A stretch of 64,000 nt of DNA from Bugula neritina (taxonomy: Eukaryota; Bryozoa; Gymnolaemata; Cheilostomatida; Bugulidae). Position 1 is the first letter of the stretch, and every line of letters starts with the position of its first letter. Positions 34,241-52,300 of the stretch are shown piece after piece. The stretch is from positions 7,058,207 through 7,122,206 of the forward strand of contig OZ037767.1 of NCBI GenBank assembly GCA_964035545.1. Reading direction: 5' to 3'. Made by a program: the position numbers and the translations under genes. The notes below the pieces were generated by a model. It was given only the letters and a program-made list of their open reading frames with translations. It was not told where the DNA came from and ran no database searches.

Positions 34241-35654
34241 CTACATATTATGGTTGTTGTGGAGATATCAAGTTGATGGCTGCCAGACCGTACAGCCTTC
34301 TCTGTTGATCACACATCAATTTACATATTGACATATTTTGTGTAGTTTCAAATATACAAATTGCCTGTTGTTTGTCTTAAATGCAGTTCATTTTATGTCT
34401 GCATGCTTTGGACATTTAAATGCGGTGTTAAAGTCTTATCTATTTGAGTCATAATATCTGCAATAAATTCAGTGATAAAATATATTCATAAATTAGCAGT
34501 TAATTGCATTCAGGAATAGAAGACAGTTATGATATATTGTAAAGATATAAAATAATATCTTTCCATAGATATGGAATCAGACTGTGCTCAGGCATCAAAC
34601 TAAAATACATAATATGTAGGTAGCGATTTTTGTATATACACATTACTATGCTTCCATGTGCCTAAAATAACTCAATAGAAATATAGCATAAAAAGAAAAC
34701 AACCAATCACACCAAGTTGAAAAATCTCTGCATAATATTCCGATTGCTATTCTTTAATGTCTGTGATATGTAATCAATCAACATTAAGTTGCATACTTTA
34801 AAAATTGAAAGTTATTCTTTCTACAACTATATGATGCAACAAGTGGAAAGAACCAGGTGTCCATTATTGTGTAACATTTCACTTGATCCAAAACTGCATA
34901 AATATACAACACTGATTATAACATAGAACAACTGAAAAACTTTATTTTCACCAGCAGATAGCCATAAGGCAAATTGGTTTATCTTAGAAACGAACAAATA
35001 ATTATTTGGTCCTCAAAAGTTCATATGTCCGTAGCAAAAATTTGAAATTAAGAGTTACTCAGAAATCAAAATGTACCCGGCCAAACAAGAGATTTAGGCA
35101 TATAATGTACATATTATGAAAATTTATTTATTTTGAGTTACAAGAAAACTAGCTGAAAAAAATGCATGCAGATGATTTTTCCGAGAGCCTTGATCTTACG
35201 CTGAAAAATTACTGATCTACGAACCCATGAAACAATTATTTAAAACAAACCCTTTCAAAAATATATTGACAAGCATATCAGTTCAATCATATAGGTTTAT
35301 TGAATGCATAGAAATTGAATGAAAATGACAAAGCATACCACAAGCAAATTTGAATATGCTGCTAATTGAACAATACCAAATAAAAAATTCTCAGAAATTT
35401 CTTGTGATTAAACACTCACACCCAGATCTACATATAATAACTTTGATTTTAAAAACATGACTAAAAACACTGTAAAAAATGTAGTCGTAACTTAAATAAT
35501 TAGCTTAAAGAATGTGGCCACCATTGGCATTTGGAAATATAAAAATAACATTATAACTGGTCGTCTTCGCTGAATGCATAGCCATACTTGGGGAGACAGG
35601 ATGGAATCCTTTGTCTAAATACACTATATCTCAAATAATACTACGGATAAATAA
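34241..35654. other. intergenic region between convergent PTGR2-like and paraoxonase genes
   Basis: AT-rich with no gene found. A short sequence near 34760 (CTGTGATATGTAATCAATCAA) resembles one near 46330, both perhaps remnants of the same dispersed repeat. Confidence 0.45.
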
Positions 35655-38600
35655 TCAAGATCTGCCGGAGAGGTAATTGACATCACAGACCACCATCTTG
35701 TCAACAATTGAACCAATCAGAAGCTTCCTATTAGTATATATGGCTACAGAAGATGCCTGAATGAGTGACGTATCATCAACAAATACGGATTCTACTTCAG
35801 CTACTCCAGTTGGATCCTTCACTCTAATCACCTAAAATGTTTATAATCAGAAAATAATTCAACACCATGTAGGCCTAAACAAAATTTAATTTGCTGATTG
35901 AAAAACTTGCTTTGCATTCTAAACTTAGTAGTCAGTTCTCAAACATTACACATATAAATGAATCAAATATAGTCTTATATATAAATAAAAAAAGTATAAA
36001 TATACATGTTTTTAGATGTAACACAAAGTATCGATGATGTACTGAAATACTTACAGTAGATGAGCACTTTAAGTGAAGGAAATCAGTAAAATATTGTACA
36101 ACTTCTGCTACACGTGGCTGACAACCAACCCAAAGGTTACCATCACCATCTAACTTTAAATTATCCACACTGCCAATATGAATTGGTATAGTCTACAAAA
36201 AGAGGAGTTAAATATATATTGACTTATATTCAGTGCAGCATAACAATGAACTGTTAAGGATAGGCATGCAAATTATCTAACATACATACATAGTGAAACA
36301 AATATTTGAAACGCTATAAAAAGAGCATAGAAAAAAAAATACTGGCCAATACTTAAACTGACGAGAACATAACTAACTACAAATAAAAAAGACTCAACAC
36401 AAGCAATGGCTCTTTTCAATCAATATAATTATATTGGAGTTGAAAAACAGGAGTAACACTGTAACTACCAAATATTAAGGAAAGTTGATGTAGAAGTTAA
36501 CAATAAAAATATAAAGCATACATGCCTCACCCTGAAAAAGTCGATACAGTTTTTTGTTTTAAAAATACCTGAATAATTTTCTTTACATTTGAAATACTAC
36601 AAATAGCAACTATTCAAAATTTCTTATCAAATGAAATTTTAATTTATTATATTCAATGTCAATTTATAGGTAAATAATTTACCTTGAATTTCCTAAAAGA
36701 GTAGTCTAAGTTCTTAGTGTACACCTGAACTCCATCTTTGGAAGCCACATACACATACCTAAGCAATATAGTCGAGAAAACTGAGTCTACATGTTACAGA
36801 ATGGCACATTCATACTAACCAGGTCATTGTTAGTACCAGCAGAGTTATATATCTATAGTTCTATCAAATACACTTTATCTCAAATCATGAGTCTTGAATT
36901 GGCTAATGTGTATTATACATTTTATAACATAATTATTACATATATAATGATAATTACTTTCGAAATGAATGAGAAAAAAATAAAAAGAAACAAAAGCTTT
37001 TTTAATGTTTGTGGCAAAACCTGCAGCACATCTTCATAAACTCGAAGTATTCCACTAGAAACTAGTGAATTCGCTACAACTTACTTGTCAGTGCCAACAA
37101 TGCCATTGGCTAGAAATAGGCCAGTAGTAGCAGTAATCCTGTGGGTACCTTCGACATATACAACATTAGCCCAGGGTAAGTACAGTACTGTCTCTAGAGC
37201 CGTCATGAATGGCTGAACCTGGTGTCTGGCGTGGAAGATATTTGTCACGTAGAAACTGTCTTCTGAGGTCACAAATATGCCATTTAGACTAAAACCAAAA
37301 CCAGTTGATTTTAAAAATGAATTAAATTTTGCAATTAATTAGCAATAAAAGTATTTATAATGCATCATGCTAAACACTTTTGAGTTGTGCATAAAAACAG
37401 TTATATTATATTCAAAACTATAACTATAAGTAACCTTAAATATTAATAATGCTACTAAATAGGCTAGTAAAAGTGAAATAATTTTCATAAATAATCAAAC
37501 TTAGAGTTTGACTCTTATTGTAAAAGATAAGTCATACTTCCTAAATAGTTGCTTATCTTCGTAGACTTTTGACAAAGTGAGGGTTTTTCTGCCGTCATAT
37601 GTGAATCTAGCAACCATTTCCGGCATGTGTAGGATAACAAAAACAGATACAGATTCTAAAATGTATAAGAACATTTACTATGATATATTAGAAAATTGCA
37701 GGAGTTGAAAAAGAGTTTTCAAGAGAAAATAATCACCTCTAACCCTACATCAGTGTGAAAAAGATGAGTTACGATTTATAAATCTTTTCAAGTTTTAAAA
37801 TACTTTGCCCAATATTTTAAAAAGAAGTTGCATAACTTTGGTCGGAATAATTTTGTTTCTCTTTTATAAGAGAATAGCAAAAGTTTTATAGATCATAAGC
37901 AAAATCATCTGGAAACGTGTAGAAACTTGAGATAGCAAGCAAAATGCATGTTTATTAACAGCTAAAAATAAAACAGTGATAATGCATTTGGTCAGAAATA
38001 TTTTATTTATGTAAAAACACCAATTTTTAATTCTTCTTTCTTTTTCGAGCAACTAGAATTAAAACTAATCTCAAAAACAGCACAGCAAAAGCAACAAGAA
38101 AATAAGAATATGTGGCTAACAAAGTGAAAATAAAACCCACTGTTTTGGTGCTCCCAATAATGAATACCATGCGGTTCGAAATGGGCATTTTCTGGCCAGC
38201 CCACAACTTCCAGCTTCTCTACAGATGTGAAGCTCTTAGTTGTATCCATGATGTAAATGATTCCCTTAGCTTGGGACTTTGAGTAATCAAAATTGGGTTG
38301 CAGCCCAAACATTCCCTGAAACAATGTGGAGGTATTTTACATAAATACAAGTTTATATCTTTTAATTTAAAGATGCTGACCATATCGTTTTAAAACTGCA
38401 GCAACACCAGAAAATCTTTTTTCATGCTTGCAACTTGTTCCGCACAAAAAAGCTTCTGATTATTAAATTAGTAACTTGCTTACACAAGAATATAAATTAT
38501 TACATAGGAGTAAAAAATTATAGAACACGTGAAAGTTTGTGACAAGATCTTCATTTCTGCAAGTTGAAGTTTTGTCAGGTGAGAATGAAAATATGATGTT

Positions 38601-40691
38601 CAAATCTAGTTAAAGCTTGTTACCTTCAGTAGTACTAAAATTAATGGTAATGACAACCAAAGACGTTGCAAAAAGTTATCATTTAAACTTTACATGCAGA
38701 AGAGAGAAAATGGCTTGCTCATCATGACACTTGTCATAAATTTGTGACTCTCAGTCAAAAAACTTTTATGCAATGTATTTCGACACAAAAAGCCAACCAG
38801 CATCACCCCCAACCAAATCACCGTGCAAAAATTATTTTCTTGAATGAAACTACTAGAATCATAATAAAATGTTTGCTAAAACCAACACCAAAATGCTGAC
38901 TCAATTCCTATGTTCACGTTGAGAATATGAAGTTTTAGTATTACTATTTATATTATTTCCATATCACTCTATCTAAAGCAAGCTATGTTTGTGTAAGTTC
39001 ACTAATTGTTTTTTCCAAATTTGTAAAGAGAGCCTTATGGAACATCAGGTATTAAAATAACAACAATACTAAGACCATCGACTCAATTTATTTAGAGTTT
39101 AGACCAAGTACAAGCATGACGGTGCACTCAATATTGTACTTACAGATGATATCAGCACTTTGCCATTTGGCAGCAATGTCATATCTTCAGATCCATAGGT
39201 ACCTGACGAAACAAAACAAAGCAAACTAGAATACACATAGATGTCAAAATATTTCATAGTTTTTTTTTACACAACAATTATTAGTCAATAATTTCCTTAA
39301 ATATTATTTTTTTACAAAAGAAACTGACACAGAATAACATCATACTAAATCTTTCGCCTCTAATAGACCCTTTCTACAAAATCCCATGATTCAATTTTTA
39401 AGAGTTGTGTCCCCCATGACAATACATCTCTAAAGAGAGCAACCTCATCAGAGTAACAGTTAACTGTCAATAAAATTCAAACTAAGCTATAAAATTGTTT
39501 TCCTGTGTACACTTTTGTTGCATTGCTCATACCTGACATTCATATATCAATGTATGATATTCTTCGTTGTCTGATTGGGTTGGTAACAGAAAAAATTTGT
39601 TATTCAGCATTGCTCAATAACCAGCAAAAAACCATACACAAAATTTCTCAAATTTACAATGAAGAAACTTTTACACAATCCATCAAAATGCAATGCACAT
39701 CACTACTGAAAATTCATTTCCTAGAAAAACACTTGCATTGCATAGTTTGGTTGTTACGCAATAGGTGAACTTCGAAAGTTCTGATGAGCATACTCTTGAT
39801 AACTAGGTTAAAGGAAATACCATCACAGGAGAAACAACTCAAACTTTAAAAACTAGTAAAATAGAAAATGTGAAACTGGGCTACTGCAGAGTAATGTAGA
39901 CACAAAGCAGCATTGCCTAGAGCATGTTTGTTACTTACTGAATCCACTCACTACTTGGCAATCTCCAGGGTAATGTTTCAGCAGTGAATTTCCCCATCCT
40001 TGAACAATATAACTGCAGATACCATAAAAAGAAACATGACATATAAAGTCGGACGGTATAAATCAGTACAAACCAAATGGCAATGTTTAATGATACTTCC
40101 TTTGGTTTCTGCAAAAACATATGTAAAAAATAACATTTATCTAAGCAACTAACATAACACTAAGTATAACCATAACAAATTTAAATTTTTCGAAAAATAC
40201 TTAGAATTACCATTTTTAGTGATACTGACTAATTCTACTTCTAGTCAGAGTCTAACCACTGATTTTAATTTTTAATACCTACTAATAGTATCAGTAATAC
40301 TAACTACTGAGTCCGATCTGCTTAGTCTGATAAGTAGGCTAATAGGAATACTAATAAGTAAAGCTATCAACTAATGAGTAACTGTAAGTAAGCTTATGCC
40401 ATTACATTTACTAAAATAAAAAATTCAAATAAAATACAAAAAGTAATACTTGTAATCATTACAGTTCTTCACCACTAACTATTCATGAGTCATGAGTGAT
40501 TTAAGCTACAGGCTGTTTTTAGAACTATAACTGTTACAATATTAATAAGTATAACAAACAATAACTACAATCTGTAACACTAACAGTATAACAGTCGATC
40601 ATTATATTTATTATACTTACAAAAACCGTGAGAAATGTTGAATCAACACTGTTAACAGAGTCAACAGCAAAACTTTTAGATAAAAATTCAT
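35655..40691 (-). CDS. PON: serum paraoxonase/arylesterase family protein, copy A, 9 exons
   Basis: Exons in gene order: 40621-40691, 39939-40012, 39144-39202, 38141-38315, 37538-37655, 37085-37288, 36683-36758, 36055-36192, 35655-35831 (stop TGA). They join in phase to 1092 bases, 363 residues; human PON1 has 355. Family role: calcium-dependent six-bladed propeller lactonase, secreted or membrane-anchored. Residues 1-22 form an uncleaved-type hydrophobic signal anchor. The His dyad is kept as His117 (EPHGI) and His136 (LHMPE), 19 apart as in PON1 His115/His134. Calcium ligands seen: Glu54-Asp55 (YGSED), Asn in LANGI, and Asp-Asn in VDNLKLD. The Asp next to the second Asn ligand is Gly here (LNGI). 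The last exon is almost identical to that of copy B. Confidence 0.92.
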
Positions 40692-42015
40692 TGCAACTTC
40701 AACTTGAATTATTATAAAAACTGCTATAGATATTATATTTAATGTTAAACTTGAAATTAATGCATTAGTAGCCCATTAAATCTGTCTAAAAAGTAGCGTT
40801 TTTAAACCAGCAGTATGGGTTGCAGAAATTTGGAGTTCAAGATTGATCCTACAAGTACAACAAACAATTTCAAGTTTCAGACTTCCACTTTCTATCAATT
40901 TGAATTTGTCAGGAAAATGAATGACCACAACGATGTGAAATTTTTCGAGATATTTATCTATTATATTTGTTAGAGCTAATCTATCCACTCAAATTTATAA
41001 CTTTCATTGAAATGAGTAGATATGCTACTTGAATCAAAATAATTTTTATGTACCAACACCTGATGCTCAGTAACGGTGATTGTGGTACCGCAAAATAAAT
41101 GTAATAAGATAACGGGCTTTCCCTACAACATGATATTAGCCTAAAGTCACGCCCACTGTTTTCCCAGGTCCCAACTGGGCGGGTTTTTATATTTATAGAG
41201 TTGTCTTCTATGGCTTTGTCATAATAATCTTCTTGGGGCTGTTATCCAAACTATGTATTGGTTACTAGACGAAGAGAAAATACAACTACCAAATAAGTTC
41301 ATATTTAGCTCCTGTAGTATTGTTGTAGTTTCGTACTCGAATAATTACTGCATATTCATCGTGAAGTTATGTGAAGAACCGAACCAGTTGATGTTTAATG
41401 AGAGAACTGTATTAGTATTTCAATTATGCACGCTCAAAAATCAGTATAAGAATAAAGAGAAACGAGTACAATAGCTGAAACAATTACATACAGTCAACCT
41501 AGTTATCTACTACTATTTTCTAAGACTGTCGTGGGCGCCGGAAGGCATTGCTTATATATACAGAGTCGATCTTGATTGGATGACACAAGACTCCGGCGGT
41601 GTCATCCATAGTTACTAATAGGGCACCGCATAGGCATATGGCAACGGCTTGCGGAGTTGTCGTCCTTGACGTAAGTTTCATCATAATCTATAATCATGTT
41701 TAGCAGGGAACAGAGAGGGGTATACTTTCCCTAACCATTACACAACTACTGCAAACATAGAATACCCGGTAGTATCACATAATTCACACTAATTATCTAG
41801 TAAAACTTACAAAATGGTTATAATTATTATACGAAGGGTTATAAAAAGTTATTGAAGATGAAAAAAAATTATAGAAATTGAACTATTAGTAACATGATCG
41901 TATAAAAATATTTTTTATGAATATATGGAATGTATATATTTTGTATTATATATAATTGTATATACTAATATATCAATGTATAAAATTACATCAATTAGAT
42001 TAATAATATAACTCA
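40692..42015. other. spacer between the two paraoxonase genes
   Basis: It should contain the promoter of paraoxonase A and the 3' flank of B. The part 41500-41680 is less AT-rich (GGGCGCCGG, CCGGCGG) and may be a promoter on the plus strand; see the candidate exon at 41638. The rest is AT-rich with no recognisable gene. Confidence 0.4.
41638..41670 (+). other. candidate first coding exon of an unidentified plus-strand gene
   Basis: An ATG opens 11 codons (MATACGVVVLD) that end at a good donor (GAC then GTAAGT), just downstream of a locally GC-richer stretch. I could not find a convincing following exon. The only plus-strand exon-like frame further on is at 48559-48771. This could be chance. 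Confidence 0.25.
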
Positions 42016-46721
<4,706 letters not shown>

Positions 46722-48558
46722 GGTATTGTTAGAATTGGAAAAGCTTAGTAATATTTAGTACTTGCTCACACAAAAATTATGCAAGAAAACTGTCACTAAA
46801 AGGAAGTTCACAGCACTTTGGTAATTGATATTGATTTAATAACTGTAGGCAGTAGAAACTATTAGGAAGAGAGAGGATAACCACTACATTGTGTCATATT
46901 ACAAACTTGTTACATCTGTATAATGACAATATTGGTTTTGAATTTTAAAATTGCACACACACATGCGCATGCGCATGAATCACGTGTGTGTGTGTGTGTG
47001 CGCGCGCGCACACACACACATCATATTCATTTATTGGAAGTATTTATGGTGTACATGTGCTACTAGAAAGAGCTCGATTTATTCAAGTATTTCACAAAAA
47101 TTTAGTCAATATGACATATTATCAAACACCTAGTTGTTACTAATAGTTTCATGTAACAAATAAAGACTATTTAGGTAAAATGTTATAATATCCATCTATT
47201 ATATATGTATATAGCTGTAAAACGCAGATTCATATCTATAAACCTGCTATTGACTACAATATTGTGCCACTGTTACATGCAGTACATACCCACATCTGTA
47301 TACCCCAACGCTGTATAGAACTATGTCAAAGGCTAAAGATAAATTCTGAAAAATAATATTATAACAAACTACAAAGTAGAAACGATATAACTACTGTATA
47401 TTATCTTAGCTGCATAGTGTAAAGAAAAAAGTAACAGGCTCATAGTGAGATTGGAATAATTTGACCACACCAAAAATAATTTTAAAAAATTGGCAACAAT
47501 TGTAAATGAATATGTGCAATAACTAAATTAATTCAACATCCACCTTTTCTTTGTTATTTACAACAGGAACTCATTTGAATTGGATTTAACCTAATAGAAA
47601 GGCATGAAAATTTGACGGTTTCATGCAAGAATACCATTTCCCACCCAATTTTTCTAAAATGCAAAGCTAAAAGCAGGGTAAAGAAATTAGACTTGGTGTT
47701 TGCATAATATTTTCTTATACTGACAAAAATAACTTTTGAGTAGATAAACCCTTGCTATTCACATTATCAAAAAGAGAGATCCCTCACTATTATACCATTA
47801 GTACTAACTCAATCCATACTCAATAAATAAAACATATGGTAGAAGGTGCAGTGTTATATAATCACTATGCCCGGTACTCCTGTAACCATGATATAAGGTA
47901 ACTTAATAGGGGTGACTGGGGCACATCCGGGCAATTTGTGAGAGAAGTTATTGACTTAGAGTTGTGATTTTTTTCTTTAACAAAAAAGAAATCACATAAT
48001 TATTCCACCATTGTATTTTCAGCACTTGCAGAACCTGCATGTTGAAGGGGTGAGTTAAAATCTGTTATTACCTACCTATTGTAAATTTTTTAAGATGTTA
48101 TTAAAGCTTTATAACTTTTTATACTCAAAGGTAACAAGCCCAGTTTTTCCTGATATTGTTGCCATTGCTTGTCCCTGCCTTGCCTAACTACGTAGTATAA
48201 TTACAAATTCTAAGATGTGTCAACATCGACGGTTGTGGCAGCCACTATACTACCCCTGAATGAATTCATCCCTTCTCCAAAGCAAGTCCTAGAAAAAAAA
48301 TTCAGCACTACAAGAGTCATTCTACCTCCATTCTGACTGACATCCCAGTAAAGCAAAGACTCGTGAATGTAGCAGAAAAAAAAACATTGCAAATAAAAAC
48401 GAAAGCTTTCAAAAATGGAAAGGTGGGCCCATAATAAATTAACTAGCTGACAAAATTGTGTAAAAGCATGAAGCAAGTTATTTACTTTTATGCTCTTTGT
48501 AATAGCCAGTGTGAAATATGACTGTGGTATGCTTATGATGGGAATTTTCTTATTGCAG
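46722..48558. other. AT-rich region upstream of paraoxonase B
   Basis: Apart from the Z-DNA-like tract and the alternative exon 47290-47345, I see no gene. Around 48240-48430 the plus strand reads like a broken coding sequence with several stops, possibly the decayed upstream part of the frame at 48559-48771. Confidence 0.35.
46953..47021. repeat. palindromic alternating purine-pyrimidine tract
   Basis: A (GT)n block, four GC units and a (CA)n block (46983-47020) form a near-perfect palindrome of strictly alternating purine and pyrimidine. It is preceded by a second block containing ATGCGCATGCGCAT. This is a classical Z-DNA or cruciform candidate. It lies upstream of the proposed paraoxonase B start. 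Confidence 0.8.
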
Positions 48559-48771
48559 GCAAAGGCAAAGCAAAAACTTTCAGAGCAGTTTAGCAATGAA
48601 ATTGATGAAAAGGTGCATTATCAGCTTGCAAAGTCACATGGGACAGACAGTGATGATTGCATAACCAAAAATGGAAACAATTATTTCCTAGATGAGATTC
48701 CCATAAGTGCTTCCAGTTTAAAGGCTGGAGATTGCATCTTAGCTGCAGTTCATAGAAAGAAGTCCACTTGA
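48559..48771 (+). other. exon-like open frame, function unknown
   Basis: A good acceptor (TTATTGCAG) is followed by a 71-codon frame ending in TGA at 48769-48771. The composition is protein-like (KQKLSEQFSNEIDEK, then FLDEIPISASSLKAG). I do not recognise a family. It could be the terminal exon of a plus-strand gene overlapping paraoxonase B, or a remnant of a mobile element or pseudogene. Confidence 0.35.
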
Positions 48772-49360
48772 AATTTTGTAGCTCATGTTACTAAAGCTTT
48801 TTCTGATGAATATTCTTGAGAAAGATAATTTATGCTCAAAAATAGAAAAAATATTTCAGTCCTAAACAGTAATGATAATCGCACCGTAGAAATGAGTGAT
48901 GCGCGTTTGATTTTGCCTCCCCCTGCTATCCGTAGTGGCACAACTTGTACAGCGAAAACATAAATTTTGCTGTAGATCTGAAAGAGAATTTTATTTACTT
49001 GTGTATATTGTAATGACTGTGGGAAGTCTTGTTCCCCAACCACTTGTCACTAACAATTGTAGTAGAAGACGCAGTGTATTATATATTATAATTATAAAGT
49101 TCCAAGAGATGATAACTCTACCTACTGCGCCTAGGCCCACATTGTGAAAAATAATAATACATCTATAAAATGTGTAAGCATTATATAAACAATGCTGTAG
49201 TTTGTGGATCAAAAAAGTAAAACTCTGCTATTTTTAAAAAATATAATTTTTGAAGAATAATCATGTTTTGTAAGGTGAAATATATAGTCTCAGTATACTA
49301 AGCACAAACTTAAATACATTCAGCAATTCAAAGTCAACTGAGAAGAGAAACATGAAACAT
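48772..49360. other. 3' flank of the receptor gene
   Basis: No gene is seen. It should contain the receptor 3' UTR on the minus strand. Short ORFs here have no motif. Confidence 0.45.
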
Positions 49361-52300
49361 TTAATTTTTAACTGATGTATAAACATGATCAGGAGCACTT
49401 GGTTTGTCTTGCAGTGGTTCATAGCCAACATCTTCTTTCTCAAATGCTTTATCCATGTAAGTGGGTTGACCTTGAGGTCCAGGTACTGACGGAGGGGACA
49501 ACTCATATGCCAATCCTTTGTTTCCATCATCTTCTGTAGGCACTCTTAGGCCTTCATCTTTTCTCATGGACATTTTTCGTTTTAGGAAAAGGATTATTCC
49601 ACCAAATACTATCGTTACCACAAAAAGTATCGATAGGGTAACTGATAATCCAATCACAATAGACCAATCTAAAATAGTTACAAAACGATGACAGACGAAG
49701 ATATTGTTATTGACTATATATAGTCAATACCTAAATTGCAGCCTATTTCTTATTCTTAAATAGAAAAATATATTATGGAGCAATCTGAAATATTAAATAA
49801 CTGAAATAATATAATCAGTTAGCTTTAACAAATTTACATTGCTATCTTACTTGAATTATCATCTCTCATGTCTCTACAGACCAGTGGCTCTCCTTTCCAT
49901 TCAGTCACCAACTCAGTATTCAACACACAGTGTAGCTGAACGTCTCCCCCTACTTGATGTTTCCCATCTTCACATTCATACAGTGTAGATTCTCCAATCT
50001 TCACTGAATTTTTTATATATGATTTAGTACCAAATCCAGCTGGTGGGTTTGAGCAAGTGGTAGAAGGAGCTAAATTCAATTATGATATTGCAGCTATATA
50101 ACAGCTCATGCAGCAGAAATTACATATGAGGAAATCATTCTTTTATAAAAATATAAGATCACTGCAAAAATCAGAAACAACTTCTTATTAATTGGAAAGA
50201 GAAAATATAATAGCTTATATGTGAAGTTCTAAGTATATGCTATATATTTAAATAAAAACATAAATTTGTGCGTGTACGCATGTGTATATGTAACTAGAAG
50301 CATTTACTCTATTCAGCTGACCTCGAAACTTTTTTCTCTCACTGAAGACAGTTACAAGTTCCTTCGTTCCACCCTAAAACAGGAAATGCATTTTCTAAAG
50401 CTGAGTAATCATTCGTTGCTCTTCGTACAGTATAAGTGATGATAGAATTTTCTGGAAAATGCTCAAGATTTGTTGGTTTAGTGAGCTGCATGAGCTTTAA
50501 ATTTTTGAGATTTGAAAATGTGTAGATACAGTAAGTAAAGCTTAACAGTTCTAATTTAAAAGACCACACTAAAATTATGTTCAAAACAATAAAACAGTTT
50601 AATAACGATTAGGTGTAGCTAATTCTTTTTTTTATATACATTATGATTGACATATTGTTTTAATACTGTATGCATGTAAAGCATAGTTATGGGCCACACG
50701 TAAACTTTAAACATTTCACACAAGTTACAAATTTTAGCAACCTGTCATTTGTCACATGTTTTACTTTTAAAAAAGTATTACTTGAAGGTCCCTACTTTTG
50801 GTATCCATGTAACAGCTATCCACACATCATATCTAGCTGAAGGAATTAGTTTGGTATTTGTGTAGCCATTGTATTTCTTTCCATCTCCAACAGTGAACTC
50901 ATATCCACCAGGAATAGAGAGCTTTGTGTCATTAGCCAGTATCTCAGCTGTTATGTAACAACTCTCAGTGACAGTAAGACTTGATCTAGATACTGACTGG
51001 GAGTCAGAAGATGAGATACAGTTACTACCAGATACAGCTCCCTTACTCCTCGTCTTCCTTTGAACCAGTACCAAGTAGGACCTATATATTTTACACAGAA
51101 GACAACTAGAGTATCCATTTCAGTAACAACCATTTTAAGCAAACAGACACTGAAAACTCTAGGAGCAGCAAGTAAACAGTTCTTACTCTCACTGATTCTA
51201 CCCTTGGAAAGCACTCTTAGAGCAAACTACTAATATTGTGGCCAATTTAAATGTCACAAGTATTATTAATTATAATTTCAAACACATATTTGCTCTGTTT
51301 GCTGCAATTTACAAAACTGAGTTCTGCTTTGAATAGATGACGATCATAGCCTGCCTTCTTTTGACTGAATGAGTACATGAAATTTGCTGAGGGTTTAAAT
51401 AACTACCTTATTTTTAATACGTCTCTCTGAACTGGTAAAACGGTGATTACAACATTTCCACGACTCACTACAGGCTCAAGGAACGACTCCTGATTTCTAA
51501 CTAAAATTAAAGAACCATATGTTCTAAGTGATTAAAGGTATAGGCCCGTATAGCAGCATTAAACGTTTGGTAAATATACAAAGCAACAAAAATTTAAACT
51601 GCAGCTCAAAAATGAAAGCTGCAGCCTACTCAAAATTGAATTATTTAAAAACATGTCTACAGAAAACAAAGCGTGTATTGATTAAATATCTTTATGACCA
51701 TATGGTCACTTAAATAAGAGTATACAGATGCAAATTTAAATTATATACTATATTGTTGCAGATACAAATATTTTATGAGTATGGATAGCAAAGCAGAAAA
51801 AGAATGTTTCTTTCTGTAGTTGGCTTTCTACTCTGATCAAATTTGTTGGTAGCGTCAAGAGGAAAAATGCTATTTGAAACATTAAGTATAGTGAGTATAT
51901 AATTACCTGAGAGTTACTCGAAGTATGTAGGCATGACATTGAAATATCGAAAGAACAATAAAGTGGGGTCTGGCCGGCCAGGGGAAATACAAGGACCAAA
52001 AGTATAGTACTGATTTATAATTATTTTATCACAAAGTCTATCGGCGTGTTTATCTACTGTAGGCTGACATCTTTCATCTCGTAGTCCTCGTTCGTCCTTG
52101 ACCCAATATGTATTTTAATAAACAAATGCACATGACATTATAACGTAGCATCTCGCTAGTCTGTAATTAGTGATAAACAAAAGACACATAATAATATAAC
52201 ATCTCCCTTCTTAAGCAGGTGACTTCCTTCTATAACATTGTGATTAAGGTTGCTGAGATTAATAATATGATACGAGTATACATGATTAATATGGATTGGA

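Noticed and set aside
47290-47345. 56-base open exon with good splice sites, in phase with paraoxonase B
   Set aside because: The encoded residues do not resemble the paraoxonase N terminus, and it has no start; kept only as an alternative to 46702-46721.
50339-50584. Minus-strand frame containing ITYTVRRATN, which looks like an FN3 strand
   Set aside because: It cannot be joined in phase with the neighbouring exons; a 31-base exon (50343-50373) and an earlier donor at 50796 give a continuous frame into the Sushi exon.
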